A stretch of 64,000 nucleotides of DNA from Pleomorphomonas carboxyditropha (GTDB taxonomy: Bacteria > Pseudomonadota > Alphaproteobacteria > Rhizobiales > Pleomorphomonadaceae): assembly GCF_002770725.1 (NCBI RefSeq), contig NZ_NQVN01000020.1:1-64000 (forward strand), in the 5' to 3' direction. The notes under the pieces were generated by a model that was not told where the DNA came from, made no database searches, and saw nothing but the letters and a program-made list of their open reading frames with translations. The position numbers and the translations under genes are program-made. Shown here piece by piece: positions 33,415 to 42,275 of the stretch (positions are counted from its first letter, which is position 1; every line of letters starts with the position of its first letter).

Positions 33415-36400
33415 TCAGAACAGGTTGAGCTGCTGCGCCTGTTTACGTTTTCGTCCGGCGCCGGCGTCGCTGGCCATAAGGTCCGCGCCGATTTCCTTCA
33501 GGAAGGGCGAAGCCGGCAGCGCGCGCACTGCGCCGCGCCAGAACCGCTCCATGGCGCGGGTCAGGAACAGCCTGTCCTTGGCGCGGGTCATGGCGACGTA
33601 GAACAGCCGCCGCTCCTCGGCTTGCGTCGCCTCTTCCTCCGGCGTCGCGGCGCCCCATGAAAACGGCACCAGTCCCGCCTCCATGCCCACCACGAACACC
33701 ACCGGAAATTCCAGGCCCTTGGCCGCGTGCATGGTCATGAGCGAGACGCGGTCGGCGCGCATATCGCGGAAATCGGCCTCGGTGGCCAGGGCCGCCGCCT
33801 CGGCGAGCCGGGCCGGATCGCCGGCCACCTGGTCCGATCCGGCGAGAACGGCCAGCCAGCCTCGCGCCTCGGCGAGCGAGGCCGCGTCGGTCCTTTCCGC
33901 CCGGCGGGCGTCTTCCGCCGCTTGCCCGACGCGTGCGGCAAGGTCCGGCCCCGCCGCCGTGCCCAGCCCTTCGAGGATCGCAATCACCCCGGGATGGCCG
34001 GCGATGGGAGCGGGCGAGCTTTTCATGAACGGGATGCCGGCGCGGTCGAAGGCGGTCCTGAGCGCCGCCGCCTGCGCGTCGGTGCGGTAGAGCACGGCGC
34101 AATCGGCAAAGCCGAGCGGCCGGCCGGCCGGCGCCTCACCACCCTTTCGATTGGCCGCGAGCATGTCGTGGCCGCCGAGCAGGTTCTCGATGGTCGCCGC
34201 GACGAAGTCCGCCTCCGCCGCCTCGCTTGCCGCCGCATGGGTCATGATCGGTTCGCCCATGGGGCGGGTCGGGGCTGCCGGGGGCGCGCCGATGAAGCCC
34301 GAGGCCGCCGTCACGATGGTGCCGGTCGAGCGGTAGTTGCGCGCGAGCCGAAGGGTCGCGGCGGCGGGAAAGTCGCGGCCGAAGCGCGTAAAGCAGGCGG
34401 CGTCGGCGCCGCGGAAGCCGTAGATCGCCTGGTCGGGATCGCCGATGACGCAGAAATTGCCGCTTTCTCCGGTCAGCAGCCGCAGCAGGCGATACTGCTG
34501 CTCGTCCACGTCCTGAAACTCGTCGGCGACGATATGCGGAAAGCGCGTCTGCCATGCGGCGGCGATTTCCGCGTCCTTGTCGAGAAGATCGGCCGACAAC
34601 AGGACGAGATCGTCGAAATCGACCCATCCCTGCGCCCGCCCGATCCGGTCGAGCACGGCGCGGGCCGCCGCTTCCTCGTCCGTGCCTTGTGCGCCGCTGC
34701 GCTTGAGCACCGACACGGCCTTGAGCAGGCGGCCGGCGCGCGCGTCGCTGACGCCGAGCGCCTCGGCCAGTGCCGTCGTGCGCTCCGCCTCGTTGGCGAT
34801 GCGGAAGTCCGCGGCGAGACCGGCGCGGTCGGCATGCGCGTGCAGGATGGCAAGGCCCAGCGAATGGAAGCTGTGCACCGCCACGGCGCCCGCCGTCTCG
34901 CCGAGAAGTCCGGCGAGCCGGGCGCGCAATTCCTCCGTCGCCTTGCGCGTGAAGGTGACGGCGAGGCAGGCGCCGGCCGGCACGCCGCGCTCCAGCACCA
35001 GATGGGCGATGCGGTGGGTGAGCATGCGCGTCTTGCCGGAGCCGGGCCCGGCGATCACCAGGAGCGGCCCGTCGACGGCCTCGGCGGCGCGCGCCTGGTC
35101 GGAGTCGAGCCCGGCGAGAACGCCGCTGCGGCCCGATGGCTGGATCGCGGCAGGGGCTTCAGGGGAGGCCGGCGCTTGCCCCGGCGCCTCGCCCTTCGCG
35201 GCCGGTTTCGCCTGGCGGGCGCGGCTGAGGAGCGGCGCCTCGAACAGGAGCTGGCTTCCGGCGAGGCGGTCCAGTTCCCCGTCCTCGAACAGCCGGATGA
35301 CGCCATATTCGCCGTCGTAGCCGGCTTGCCGGATGACCTCGCCGGAGCGCAGCCGCGTCACGGCCTCGCCGAGCAGCGGATGCACCTTCGCCACATCCTC
35401 GGCCGGTAGCTCCTCCAGCAGGGCAAGCTCCGGCCCGAGCGCGGCAATCGTCCGGTCGTAGGTGTGGGACACGGCTTTCGAGGCGACGCCGCTGCCGACG
35501 ATCTCCGACAGGGGCACCAGGCTCGCCACGGCGCCCGCCGTTGCCGGCGGCACCACTTCGGCCTCGCTGCGGTCGGCGAGCGCCTCGATGCGATGGGCCA
35601 CGCCAATGGTGAGGGGCCGCCCGCAGACCGGGCAGCGGCCGCCCATCGCGATGGTTTCCCTGGGGTCGAGCCGCACACCGCAGGCGCGGTGGCCGTCCAT
35701 ATGGTACTTGCCCTCTTCGGGGAAGAATTCGACCGTGCCGACATAGCCCTCGCCGGTCTCCAGCGCGCGGCGGATGGCGAAATAGTCCGGCTCGCAGGAA
35801 AAGCGCGTCGCTTCGCGGCCGAGCTTGCCGGGCGAATGGGCGTCGGAATTGGAGATGAGGCGGAAGCGGTCGAGCGAGGAAATACGCCAGTTCATGGCCG
35901 GATCGGACGACAGTCCCGTCTCCACCGCGAAAATATGCCCGGCGAGGTCGCCATAGCACTCATCGATCGAGTCGAAGCCCGATTGCGAGCCGAGCGCCGC
36001 GAACCATGGCGTCCAGATATGGGCGGGGACGAGATAGGACTCCGGTCCCGATTCCAGCGCGATCTCCAGAAGGTCGCGCGAGTCGAGGCCGAGGATCGGG
36101 CGGCCGTCCGAGGCGATGTTGCCGATGCGCGCCAGGCTCGCCGCCAGCCGGTCGGCGGCGTCGAGATCGGCGGCATAGATCAGATGGTGGATCTTCCGGG
36201 TTTTGTCGCCTTTCTTGTAGATGGTCGAGATCTCGGTGCACAGCATGAAGGAGACCGGCCGCCGGCAGGCGGGCGGCAGCGTTTCCCACAGCGCCGCTTC
36301 GATTTCCGGCCTGAGGCGAAACAGCCCGTTGCCCTCGGGCACCAGCTTGTCCTTGATCTCGGCGAGCCAGACCGGGTGTACGCAGTCGCCGGTGCCGACC

Positions 36401-36510
36401 ACCCGCACGCCCTTGCGCGCCGCCCACCAGAACAGACGCTCTAGATCGAGATCCCGGCTCGTCGCCCGGGAATATTTCGAGTGGATATGCAGATCGGCGT
36501 GGAAAGTCAT
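33415..36510 (-). CDS. EndoQ-like PHP nuclease fused to UvrD-type helicase
   Basis: A 1031-residue two-part DNA-repair protein. Residues 1-260 are a PHP metal-dependent phosphoesterase: HADLHIHSKYSR (H8, H10), GTGDCVHP (39-46), CTEIS (91-95), and NSDAHSPGKLGRE (221-233). Residues 268-310 (KYHMDGHRACG, GGRCPVCGRPLTIGVAHRIE; C277, C293, C296) match the zinc region of endonuclease Q, the enzyme that nicks 5' of deaminated bases. A linker near 430-465 leads to an SF1 helicase: AGPGSGKT (487-494), FTRKATEEL, VADEFQDVDEQQ, GDPDQAIYGFRGA, LARNYRST, MTMHAAKGLEF, FYVAMTRAKDR. The last six residues, QQLNLF, resemble a beta-clamp-binding peptide. There is one continuous frame with no frameshift, so the fusion is genuine. 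The coupled nick-and-unwind role is inference. Confidence 0.88.
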   Translation of the reverse strand: MTFHADLHIHSKYSRATSRDLDLERLFWWAARKGVRVVGTGDCVHPVWLAEIKDKLVPEGNGLFRLRPEIEAALWETLPPACRRPVSFMLCTEISTIYKKGDKTRKIHHLIYAADLDAADRLAASLARIGNIASDGRPILGLDSRDLLEIALESGPESYLVPAHIWTPWFAALGSQSGFDSIDECYGDLAGHIFAVETGLSSDPAMNWRISSLDRFRLISNSDAHSPGKLGREATRFSCEPDYFAIRRALETGEGYVGTVEFFPEEGKYHMDGHRACGVRLDPRETIAMGGRCPVCGRPLTIGVAHRIEALADRSEAEVVPPATAGAVASLVPLSEIVGSGVASKAVSHTYDRTIAALGPELALLEELPAEDVAKVHPLLGEAVTRLRSGEVIRQAGYDGEYGVIRLFEDGELDRLAGSQLLFEAPLLSRARQAKPAAKGEAPGQAPASPEAPAAIQPSGRSGVLAGLDSDQARAAEAVDGPLLVIAGPGSGKTRMLTHRIAHLVLERGVPAGACLAVTFTRKATEELRARLAGLLGETAGAVAVHSFHSLGLAILHAHADRAGLAADFRIANEAERTTALAEALGVSDARAGRLLKAVSVLKRSGAQGTDEEAAARAVLDRIGRAQGWVDFDDLVLLSADLLDKDAEIAAAWQTRFPHIVADEFQDVDEQQYRLLRLLTGESGNFCVIGDPDQAIYGFRGADAACFTRFGRDFPAAATLRLARNYRSTGTIVTAASGFIGAPPAAPTRPMGEPIMTHAAASEAAEADFVAATIENLLGGHDMLAANRKGGEAPAGRPLGFADCAVLYRTDAQAAALRTAFDRAGIPFMKSSPAPIAGHPGVIAILEGLGTAAGPDLAARVGQAAEDARRAERTDAASLAEARGWLAVLAGSDQVAGDPARLAEAAALATEADFRDMRADRVSLMTMHAAKGLEFPVVFVVGMEAGLVPFSWGAATPEEEATQAEERRLFYVAMTRAKDRLFLTRAMERFWRGAVRALPASPFLKEIGADLMASDAGAGRKRKQAQQLNLF

Positions 36511-36790
36511 GGGGCAGCGTCATTCATCTTGCGAAGGGCGGGAACAAATCCACGTCATGAAGAACGTTGCCACGGTGCATCCCTCCTCCTGACGACTCGG
36601 AATGAATAATGCACCATTGCAGGCCATCGACAACCCGCTCGCCACGAAGTCGGTCCCAAGCGTCCAGGCTGGGCGGGACCATTATGCGGGCCGAGAACGA
36701 CTCGGAGAGCTGCGTTTGGGCCGTAGCCTTACGAAATGACGCCTGAAATCGGCCGAAACTTCATGAAATTACAACGAGGCGGGTCCCGTC

Positions 36791-37243
36791 ATGAAAAAGA
36801 AAACCATCGAGGAAACTCCAAGAGGCGAGCTCTCCGCCGACCAGCCGCTCGATGCGGCGATCAAGAGGCACGCCGATTGGCGTGGCGCGACGCTCGCCAA
36901 AATCCGCAGCCTCATCAGGGAGGCCGACCCCGAGGTGGTCGAGGATGTGAAGTGGCGCAAGCCGTCGAACGACATGCGTGGCGTTCCGGTGTGGGAGCAC
37001 GACGGCCTCGTCTGCACCGGCGAGACCTACAAGACGGCGGTGAAACTGACCTTCGCCAGAGGGGCGGCGCTCGACGACCCGTCCCGCCTGTTCAACGCCG
37101 GTCTCGATGGCGGCACGCGCCGCGCCATCGACATCCATGAGGGCGAGGAGATCGACGAGGCGGCGTTCAAGGCGCTGATCCGCGCCGCGGTGGCGGAGAA
37201 CAAGGAAGTTGGCGCTCGCAAGAAGTCGAAGGCAAAGCGATGA
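36791..37243 (+). CDS. DUF1801 domain protein
   Basis: A 150-residue cytoplasmic protein of the DUF1801/YdhG-like group: LAKIRSLIREADPEVVEDVK followed by WRKPSNDMRGVPVWEHDGLV and TYKTAVKLTFARG is the family pattern (the W-x-xP-x-W segment with an aromatic pocket). Function is not established; members are often encoded next to SRPBCC/AHSA1 proteins, as here. ATG 36791 has GAGGCGGG upstream. Its TGA overlaps the start of the broken SRPBCC gene (ATGA), implying the two were once a coupled pair. The C-terminus is lysine-rich (KKSKAKR). Confidence 0.75.
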   Translation: MKKKTIEETPRGELSADQPLDAAIKRHADWRGATLAKIRSLIREADPEVVEDVKWRKPSNDMRGVPVWEHDGLVCTGETYKTAVKLTFARGAALDDPSRLFNAGLDGGTRRAIDIHEGEEIDEAAFKALIRAAVAENKEVGARKKSKAKR

Positions 37244-37666
37244 GCGACGGTGAAATCCGCTCCGTCGTCGTCGACGCGACATCCCGCATCCGCCGGAAAA
37301 GGTCTGGCGCGCGCTCACCCAGCCGCACTTGATCGCCGAGTGGCTGATGGACAACGACTTCGTGCTCGCCGTCGGCCACCGCTTCAACCTGCGGGGCGAA
37401 TGGGGCGGCGTGCTGGACTGCGAGGCTCTCGCCGTCGGGCCGCCCGGGACGCTGTCCTACACCTGGAACCACGCGCACAGCGACCCGGCTTTCGGCCTAA
37501 CCAGCGTGGTGACCTTCACGCTCACGCTGACACGCACCGGCACGCACCTGCGCATGGAGCAAAAGGGATTTTCCGCCCCGATCAGCGCCAAGCCTTTGGT
37601 TGGGCCAGGCAGGGCTGGCAGGCCTTTCTCGGCAAGTTGGAGCAGGTTGCTTCGCAGCTCGACTAA
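37240..37666 (+). pseudogene. Frameshifted SRPBCC/AHSA1-family gene
   Basis: Three frames together rebuild one AHSA1-like START-domain protein. From 37240, MSDGEIRSVVVDA; after a one-base loss near 37277, DIPHPPEKVWRALTQPHLIA, then EWLMDNDFVLAVGHRFNLRG and on to MEQKGF; after a second loss near 37570, FRPDQRQAFGWARQGWQAFL, ending at a TAA at 37664-37666. Both ends fit the family, and each break needs only one missing base. Either the gene is freshly inactivated or there are two assembly errors. It overlaps the DUF1801 gene by 4 nt. Confidence 0.75.
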
Positions 37667-38085
37667 GGCGCGTTGCGGTGTGCAATCAGCGGTTTATGGC
37701 GGGCTGAAGACGAGGAATCGGAGAACTGCATCTCCGCTATAGCCCTCCAGAATTGAGGCAAGGGCGAATAGCTTCCATTGATGGGAAGCTGTCGGTCTGC
37801 TCCCGGCCCTAAGCTGCCGATCGTATCAAGCGGCAGCTAAGGTCCGGAGGCAAGCCTATAGCGGGCAACCCCCTGTAACTTTAGGTCAAGGCTGCCACCC
37901 GCTACGCATGACGCAGAAATCTCTTTTGAAACCAGCTTGTTGATCTATGCTTCAGCGCCTACCTTCGGCCGCGTTCCGCGCCTTCATTGACTTTTTCAAG
38001 GCACGCGCAGGGGCTGAGGCTGCGCAAAGGATGGCATGAGGGACCGATGCATCTCCACTGGACACTTTGCGCATGAGGGGTGCGA
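37667..38085. other. Intergenic stretch with one small hairpin
   Basis: No coding frame with support is seen in these 419 bp between the broken SRPBCC gene and the convergent AraC gene. AGCTGCCG (37812-37819) and CGGCAGCT (37831-37838) form a perfect 8-bp stem around 11 nt, without a T-run. The composition is somewhat lower in GC than the flanks. Confidence 0.4.
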
Positions 38086-39048
38086 CTACGCTTCATCTAG
38101 ATGAGGTTCAACATCGCTTTCGGCGAAGGTCTGACGGATGGCCACGCGATAGCGTTTAGGTGCCCTTCCCGTCACACGCTTGAACGCGGCACTGAATGCA
38201 TTCTCCGAGGTATAGCCTACAGACGAGGCAACCGCCGCGAGCGGCTTGTTGCTTTCCTTGAGCGCGCGTTCGGCCAGTCGCATCCGCCATTCCGTCAGAT
38301 AGGTCAGCGGCGGGACGCCGGCGACAGACTTGAAATAGACCGCGAACACCGTCCGCGACATGCCCGCCGCCTTCGCCAGCTCGGCCAGGTGCCAATCTCG
38401 GCGAGGGTCGCCGTGGATCAGTTTGATGGCCGGGGCAATGCGGGGATCACAGATGGCCCGCAGCCGGCCAACCGCCATTTCGTCCTTTCCCCCAACATAG
38501 ACGCGCAGGATTTCGAGGAACATGAGCTGCGCCAGTTGCGCCGTGGCGAAGTGCGCGCCGAGCCGTCCCTGTTGATGTTCCCTCACAAGCTGCTCTATCA
38601 GCCATTCCAGCGTGCCAGCTTCGGGCATGTTGGCGGGAAGGTGGACTGTAGGCGGCAAGCTGTCGAGCAGAAGCCGCCCGGCCTCATTGTCGATCAGCAC
38701 ATGCCCGCCCAAGAACAGGAAATCATCGCCATCGGCTATGTTGATGATTTCGCATGTCCCGCTCGCGAAAACCTGTTCGGCATCGAGCATGGGAGCAGAC
38801 AGGTCGCTTGCGAGCACGAACGGCCGTTGGGTGGCGAGCAGGAACACATCACCCTGTCGTAGCCGGATAGGCTCGCCCATGCCGTCGATCACCAGCCAAC
38901 ATTCACCCTTGGCGGGAATGAAAAACTTGATCTTGTCTGGACGCGGAAAGCGGATCGCCCATTTGCCGCCAGCGGTGAAGCCACCCGAGGTGGCGGAGCG
39001 GACGCGCACGAGGGATAGAATGCTCGAGAAAGGATCGTCTTCGCTCAT
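38086..39048 (-). CDS. AraC-family regulator with N-terminal cupin
   Basis: A 320-residue activator: residues about 30-200 form an RCS1-type cupin (KWAIRFPRPDKIKFFIPAKG, ECWLVIDGMGEPIRLRQGDV), followed by two AraC helix-turn-helix motifs (WHLAELAKAAGMSRTVFAVY and PLAAVASSVGYTSENAFSAA, then FKRVTGRAPKRYR). It is transcribed away from two tandem SDR genes with only 95 bp between start codons, the usual arrangement for a regulator and its target. The inducer is unknown. The neighbourhood (SDRs, recombinase remnant, tRNA) suggests acquired DNA. Confidence 0.88.
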   Translation of the reverse strand: MSEDDPFSSILSLVRVRSATSGGFTAGGKWAIRFPRPDKIKFFIPAKGECWLVIDGMGEPIRLRQGDVFLLATQRPFVLASDLSAPMLDAEQVFASGTCEIINIADGDDFLFLGGHVLIDNEAGRLLLDSLPPTVHLPANMPEAGTLEWLIEQLVREHQQGRLGAHFATAQLAQLMFLEILRVYVGGKDEMAVGRLRAICDPRIAPAIKLIHGDPRRDWHLAELAKAAGMSRTVFAVYFKSVAGVPPLTYLTEWRMRLAERALKESNKPLAAVASSVGYTSENAFSAAFKRVTGRAPKRYRVAIRQTFAESDVEPHLDEA

Positions 39049-39143
39049 TTTCGAACTATCGCGTTGCTATTGCGGACGGTCAAGCATTCTCCGTTCGTAC
39101 TCGCAAGGCTATCTCCGTCCGAAACGGCCACAGGAGATAGACT

Positions 39144-40148
39144 ATGAGCCAGCAGAAGCCGCTCGGAACCGGATTCGGCCGAGCATCCACGACCGCCGAT
39201 GTTATCAAGGGCATCGACCTTTCCGGAAAAACCATCATCGTGACCGGCGCGAACGCCGGTCTCGGCCAGCAAACAGCGAGGACGCTGGCCGGCGCTGGCG
39301 CGCATGTGGTCGCCGTCGCGCGGAACCCGGACAAGGCGTGCGCCGCGCTGGAAGGTGTCGCCAATGTTGAGTTCGACACGCTCGACCTATCGGACTCGGC
39401 ATCGATACACGCATTTGCCGACCGCTTTCTCGCCTCGGGGCGACCGCTGCATGTGCTCATCAACAACGCCGGCATCTTCTGCCGCCCGTTCGCGCTCGAC
39501 GGACGCGGGATCGAATCCCACTTCGCGATCAATCATCTTGGGCATTATGAGCTGACCGTGCGCCTCTGGCCGGCTCTTAAAAAGGCCGGCGGCGCGCGCG
39601 TCGTCACGGTCAGCTCGCTCGCGCACCGCATTACAGGCGTGGACTTTGAAGACATTAATTTCGAGAAGCGCGAGTATCAGCCGATCCTAGGCTATGCGCA
39701 GTCGAAGACGGCCAATGTTCTGTTCGCCGTCGAACTGGACCGGCTCGGCCAATCCGACAATATCCGTTCCTTCGCCATTCATCCCGGCGTGGTCGTTCAG
39801 ACGGACATCATCAATCACTTCAGCGAGGAAGAACGCCGGGGCGTCGGGGAATGGACCGAGGACGGCCGCCCGGTGGTCAATGCGGAACAGGGCTACAAGT
39901 CGATCCCGCAAGGTGCCGCAACATCGGTTTGGGCGGCCACGAGTCCGCAGCTCCACGGCTTGGGCGGCGTCTATTGCGAAAGTTCCGATATAACTCCGGT
40001 CCTGACGCCCGAACAGGTCGCAAGCTGGGGCGGCATTGCCGCCGATCCCTCCCACCCTGCCGGGGTGATGGATTTCGCGATTGATCCCGAGGCCGCAGGG
40101 CGCTTGTGGGCACTCAGCGAGAACCTGACTGGCACCCGCCTTTCCTAA
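39144..40148 (+). CDS. Short-chain dehydrogenase/reductase (first of a tandem pair)
   Basis: A 334-residue SDR resembling retinol-dehydrogenase/WW-domain-type oxidoreductases. TIIVTGANAGLGQQTARTLA is the TGxxxGxG cofactor loop, INNAGIFCRP the NAG motif, and GYAQSKTANVLF holds the YxxxK catalytic pair (Y-A-Q-S-K) with an upstream VSSLA serine. It would oxidise or reduce a carbonyl or alcohol with NAD(P). It starts 95 bp from the divergent AraC gene and is followed after 68 nt by a close paralogue. The C-terminal 60 residues extend past the core SDR fold and are shared with the paralogue. Confidence 0.88.
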   Translation: MSQQKPLGTGFGRASTTADVIKGIDLSGKTIIVTGANAGLGQQTARTLAGAGAHVVAVARNPDKACAALEGVANVEFDTLDLSDSASIHAFADRFLASGRPLHVLINNAGIFCRPFALDGRGIESHFAINHLGHYELTVRLWPALKKAGGARVVTVSSLAHRITGVDFEDINFEKREYQPILGYAQSKTANVLFAVELDRLGQSDNIRSFAIHPGVVVQTDIINHFSEEERRGVGEWTEDGRPVVNAEQGYKSIPQGAATSVWAATSPQLHGLGGVYCESSDITPVLTPEQVASWGGIAADPSHPAGVMDFAIDPEAAGRLWALSENLTGTRLS

Positions 40149-40216
40149 CGCAGCATCTTGGCCGCCCGAAGCTGGAGGCCAATCACCTATTCGCAACCCG
40201 GAACGGAGACCTAGAC

Positions 40217-41230
40217 ATGACCACTCCCCAAACCCCAATCAATTCCGGCTTCACGGCATGGTCCACAACCTCGCACGTCATCAAGGGCATCGACCTCGTT
40301 GGCAAGGTGGCGATCGTCACTGGCGGCTATTCCGGACTCGGCCGCGAAGCCGCTCGCACCTTCCTGTCGGCCGGTGCGCGCGTCATCGTGCCGGCGCGTG
40401 ACGTAGAGCGCGCCCGCAAGGCGCTCGACGGCCTACCCGGCGTCGAGATCGAGGAAATGGACCTGCTCGACCCCGCCTCGATAGACGCTTTCGCCAAGCG
40501 GTTCCTCGATTCCGGCCTGCCTCTCGACATGCTGGTCAACAGCGCCGGCATCATGGCGCTTCCCGAACGCACGCTCGACGCGCGCGGCTACGAGCTGCAA
40601 TTCGCCACCAACCATCTCGGCCATTTCCAGCTTACCGCCCGGCTCTGGCCGGCGCTGAAGGCCACGCCGGGCGCTCGCGTCGTGTCGGTGTCCTCAATGG
40701 GGCATCGGTTCTCGCCGGTCATCTTCGACGATCTCACTTTCGAGAACCGCCCCTATGAGCCGTGGTCGGGCTACGGCCAGTCGAAAACCGCCAACATTCT
40801 GTTCGCGGTCGAGCTGGACGCGCGCGGCCAGACCGACGATGTGCGGGCCTTCTCCCTGCATCCGGGCGGCATCCCCGGAACCGGCCTCGAAAAGCATGTG
40901 CCGCGCGCCGACCTGATCGCCGCAGGCGTCATTGACGAGAACGGCGTCCCTCAGATCAACCCGGCCAAAGACCTCAAATCGTTCCCGCAGGGCGCGGCCA
41001 CCCATGTCTGGTGCGCGACCAGCCCGCAGCTCGACGGCAAGGGCGGCGTGTTCTGCGTCGATTCTGAAATTGCGCCGCTGATGGATGCCGCTCCCGAGAA
41101 CTTCTCTATGGCAGAGAGCCAGTCCGGGCACCGAGATAACGGCGTCGCCCCGTATGCCGTCGATCGCGAGGCCGCAAAGCGGCTTTGGGAAGTCAGCGAG
41201 CAGTTGACCGGCGTGCAGTTCGCGATTTGA
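40217..41230 (+). CDS. Short-chain dehydrogenase/reductase (second of a tandem pair)
   Basis: A 337-residue SDR paralogous to the preceding gene. Both begin with a T-x-H/D-VIKGIDL segment, then share the cofactor loop (AIVTGGYSGLGREAARTFLS here), GYGQSKTANILFAVELD with the catalytic tyrosine and lysine, and LHPGGIPGTGLEKH. The shared C-terminal extension (DREAAKRLWEVSEQLTG against DPEAAGRLWALSENLTG) argues for tandem duplication. ATG 40217 is supported by AACGGAGACC upstream; the longer frame from 40106 overlaps the first SDR. The two enzymes may use related substrates or successive intermediates. Confidence 0.88.
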   Translation: MTTPQTPINSGFTAWSTTSHVIKGIDLVGKVAIVTGGYSGLGREAARTFLSAGARVIVPARDVERARKALDGLPGVEIEEMDLLDPASIDAFAKRFLDSGLPLDMLVNSAGIMALPERTLDARGYELQFATNHLGHFQLTARLWPALKATPGARVVSVSSMGHRFSPVIFDDLTFENRPYEPWSGYGQSKTANILFAVELDARGQTDDVRAFSLHPGGIPGTGLEKHVPRADLIAAGVIDENGVPQINPAKDLKSFPQGAATHVWCATSPQLDGKGGVFCVDSEIAPLMDAAPENFSMAESQSGHRDNGVAPYAVDREAAKRLWEVSEQLTGVQFAI

Positions 41231-41426
41231 TCGCTCGGCTGACTCCGACTGCTGGCCGGGGTGCCGCCAGCGCATAGACGCAAATGCGGCACGCTACAGA
41301 CCGCCGACTGCCCTCCATGGTTCGCTTAATTCCGGGGCCTTGAGTGCCCCGGAATCCACCCGAACCACGGAGGATTCCATGTGTGCGGCGCCGACGAATC
41401 CACGCCAGACGGCCGGGAACGCCGCA

Positions 41427-41905
41427 GGTCGCCGCACCTATATCGGCGAGCATCGATTCAATCGCCGCTCCAACAAGAGTGAGGTGAAGCCCGAGGAAGA
41501 AGTCGTCACCGTCGCGGTGCCGCCGCTGATCGACCTTGAGACCTTCGCTCGCCTCGCTACTGGCTCGTCGGCAGGAGAGCATCGAGCGGCGCAGCCAGCA
41601 CATCGCCGAATTGAACCAGCGCGCGACCGAGGCCGACAACCGCCTCAAGTGGCTCTACGACGCGATTGAGGCCGGTTCGCTCGGACCGGCGGAATCCGCC
41701 CTCGGCGAGCGGATCGCGGACCTTACCGCGTTACGGGATCAGGCGCGGGCAGACGCGGCAAGGACCGAGGCCATGCTGAAAAGCTCGGTCCATCAGGGCC
41801 TCACAGGGGCGGCCGTGCGGGAACTGACGAGCGTCGAGGTCGCGGACGACGCGATCTACATCAAAGGCAGCAAAAGCACCCTGTTGAGGACGCTGATAGC
41901 CACTA
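41427..41905 (+). pseudogene. Serine-recombinase C-terminal remnant
   Basis: GRRTYIGEHRFNRRSNKSEV followed by [13 protein letters not shown] matches the region before the zinc ribbon of large serine recombinases. The text then jumps, in another frame, to [20 protein letters not shown] and [20 protein letters not shown], their C-terminal coiled coil. The zinc-ribbon part is deleted and the frame changes at the join (about 41555); the catalytic N-terminal domain is absent altogether. The open frame then runs into the tRNA gene. It is a dead piece of an integrase that probably brought in DNA at this tRNA-Ser locus. Confidence 0.75.
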
Positions 41906-41951
41906 ATGGAGGGAAATCGGCGGGAACGGCGTTCCCGGTTTTATATCAAAG

Positions 41952-42041
41952 TGGCGGAGAAGGAGGGATTCGAACCCTCGATAGGGTTGCCCCTATACAC
42001 GCGTTCCAGGCGTGCGCCTTAAACCACTCGGCCACCTCTCC
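41952..42041 (-). tRNA. tRNA-Ser (anticodon GGA)
   Basis: On the minus strand the gene starts GGAGAGGTGGCCGAGTGG at 42041 and ends with the T-arm GAGGGTTCGAATCCCTC and CTTCTCCG. The acceptor stem GGAGAGG/CTTCTCC pairs with one G-T. The anticodon loop CTGGAAC between CACGC and GCGTG gives anticodon GGA, reading UCC/UCU serine codons. A long variable arm (TATAGGGGCAACCCTA), typical of class II tRNA-Ser, is present. The CCA end is encoded (TGG at 41952-41954 on the plus strand). A recombinase remnant abuts its 3' side. Confidence 0.97.
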
Positions 42042-42072
42042 GTACGGCCGGCGCCCCGGCTCGTGGCCGCGC

Positions 42073-42100
42073 ACTATAGCGATGTTCGTTGGGAGCGCAA
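42073..42100 (-). promoter_or_regulatory. Promoter of tRNA-Ser
   Basis: Reading the minus strand, TTGCGC (42100-42095), a 16-bp spacer and TATAGT (42078-42073) form a good sigma70-type promoter. Transcription would begin near 42066, about 25 nt before the mature tRNA 5' end. Confidence 0.6.
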
Positions 42101-42275
42101 GAGGGGGAAGCCGCTCTTGGAAAAACTTCGCCCGGCAAGGTGGAGATTCAGTGCCAACTCTTTGTTTTTATAAGCTCACTTGCGCCGGAAAGGAGGGTCG
42201 AAAAGCCGCCGCCCATCACTTGGAGGGACGTGTCGGCCGGTCCCCAAGCGCTGCGGCACCGGCCCGGCCGGGCCT

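Noticed and set aside
33415-36510. Possibility that the PHP and helicase parts are two genes joined by a frameshift
   Set aside because: The frame is continuous with even codon use, and no start codon with a ribosome site is seen at the domain border near residue 465.
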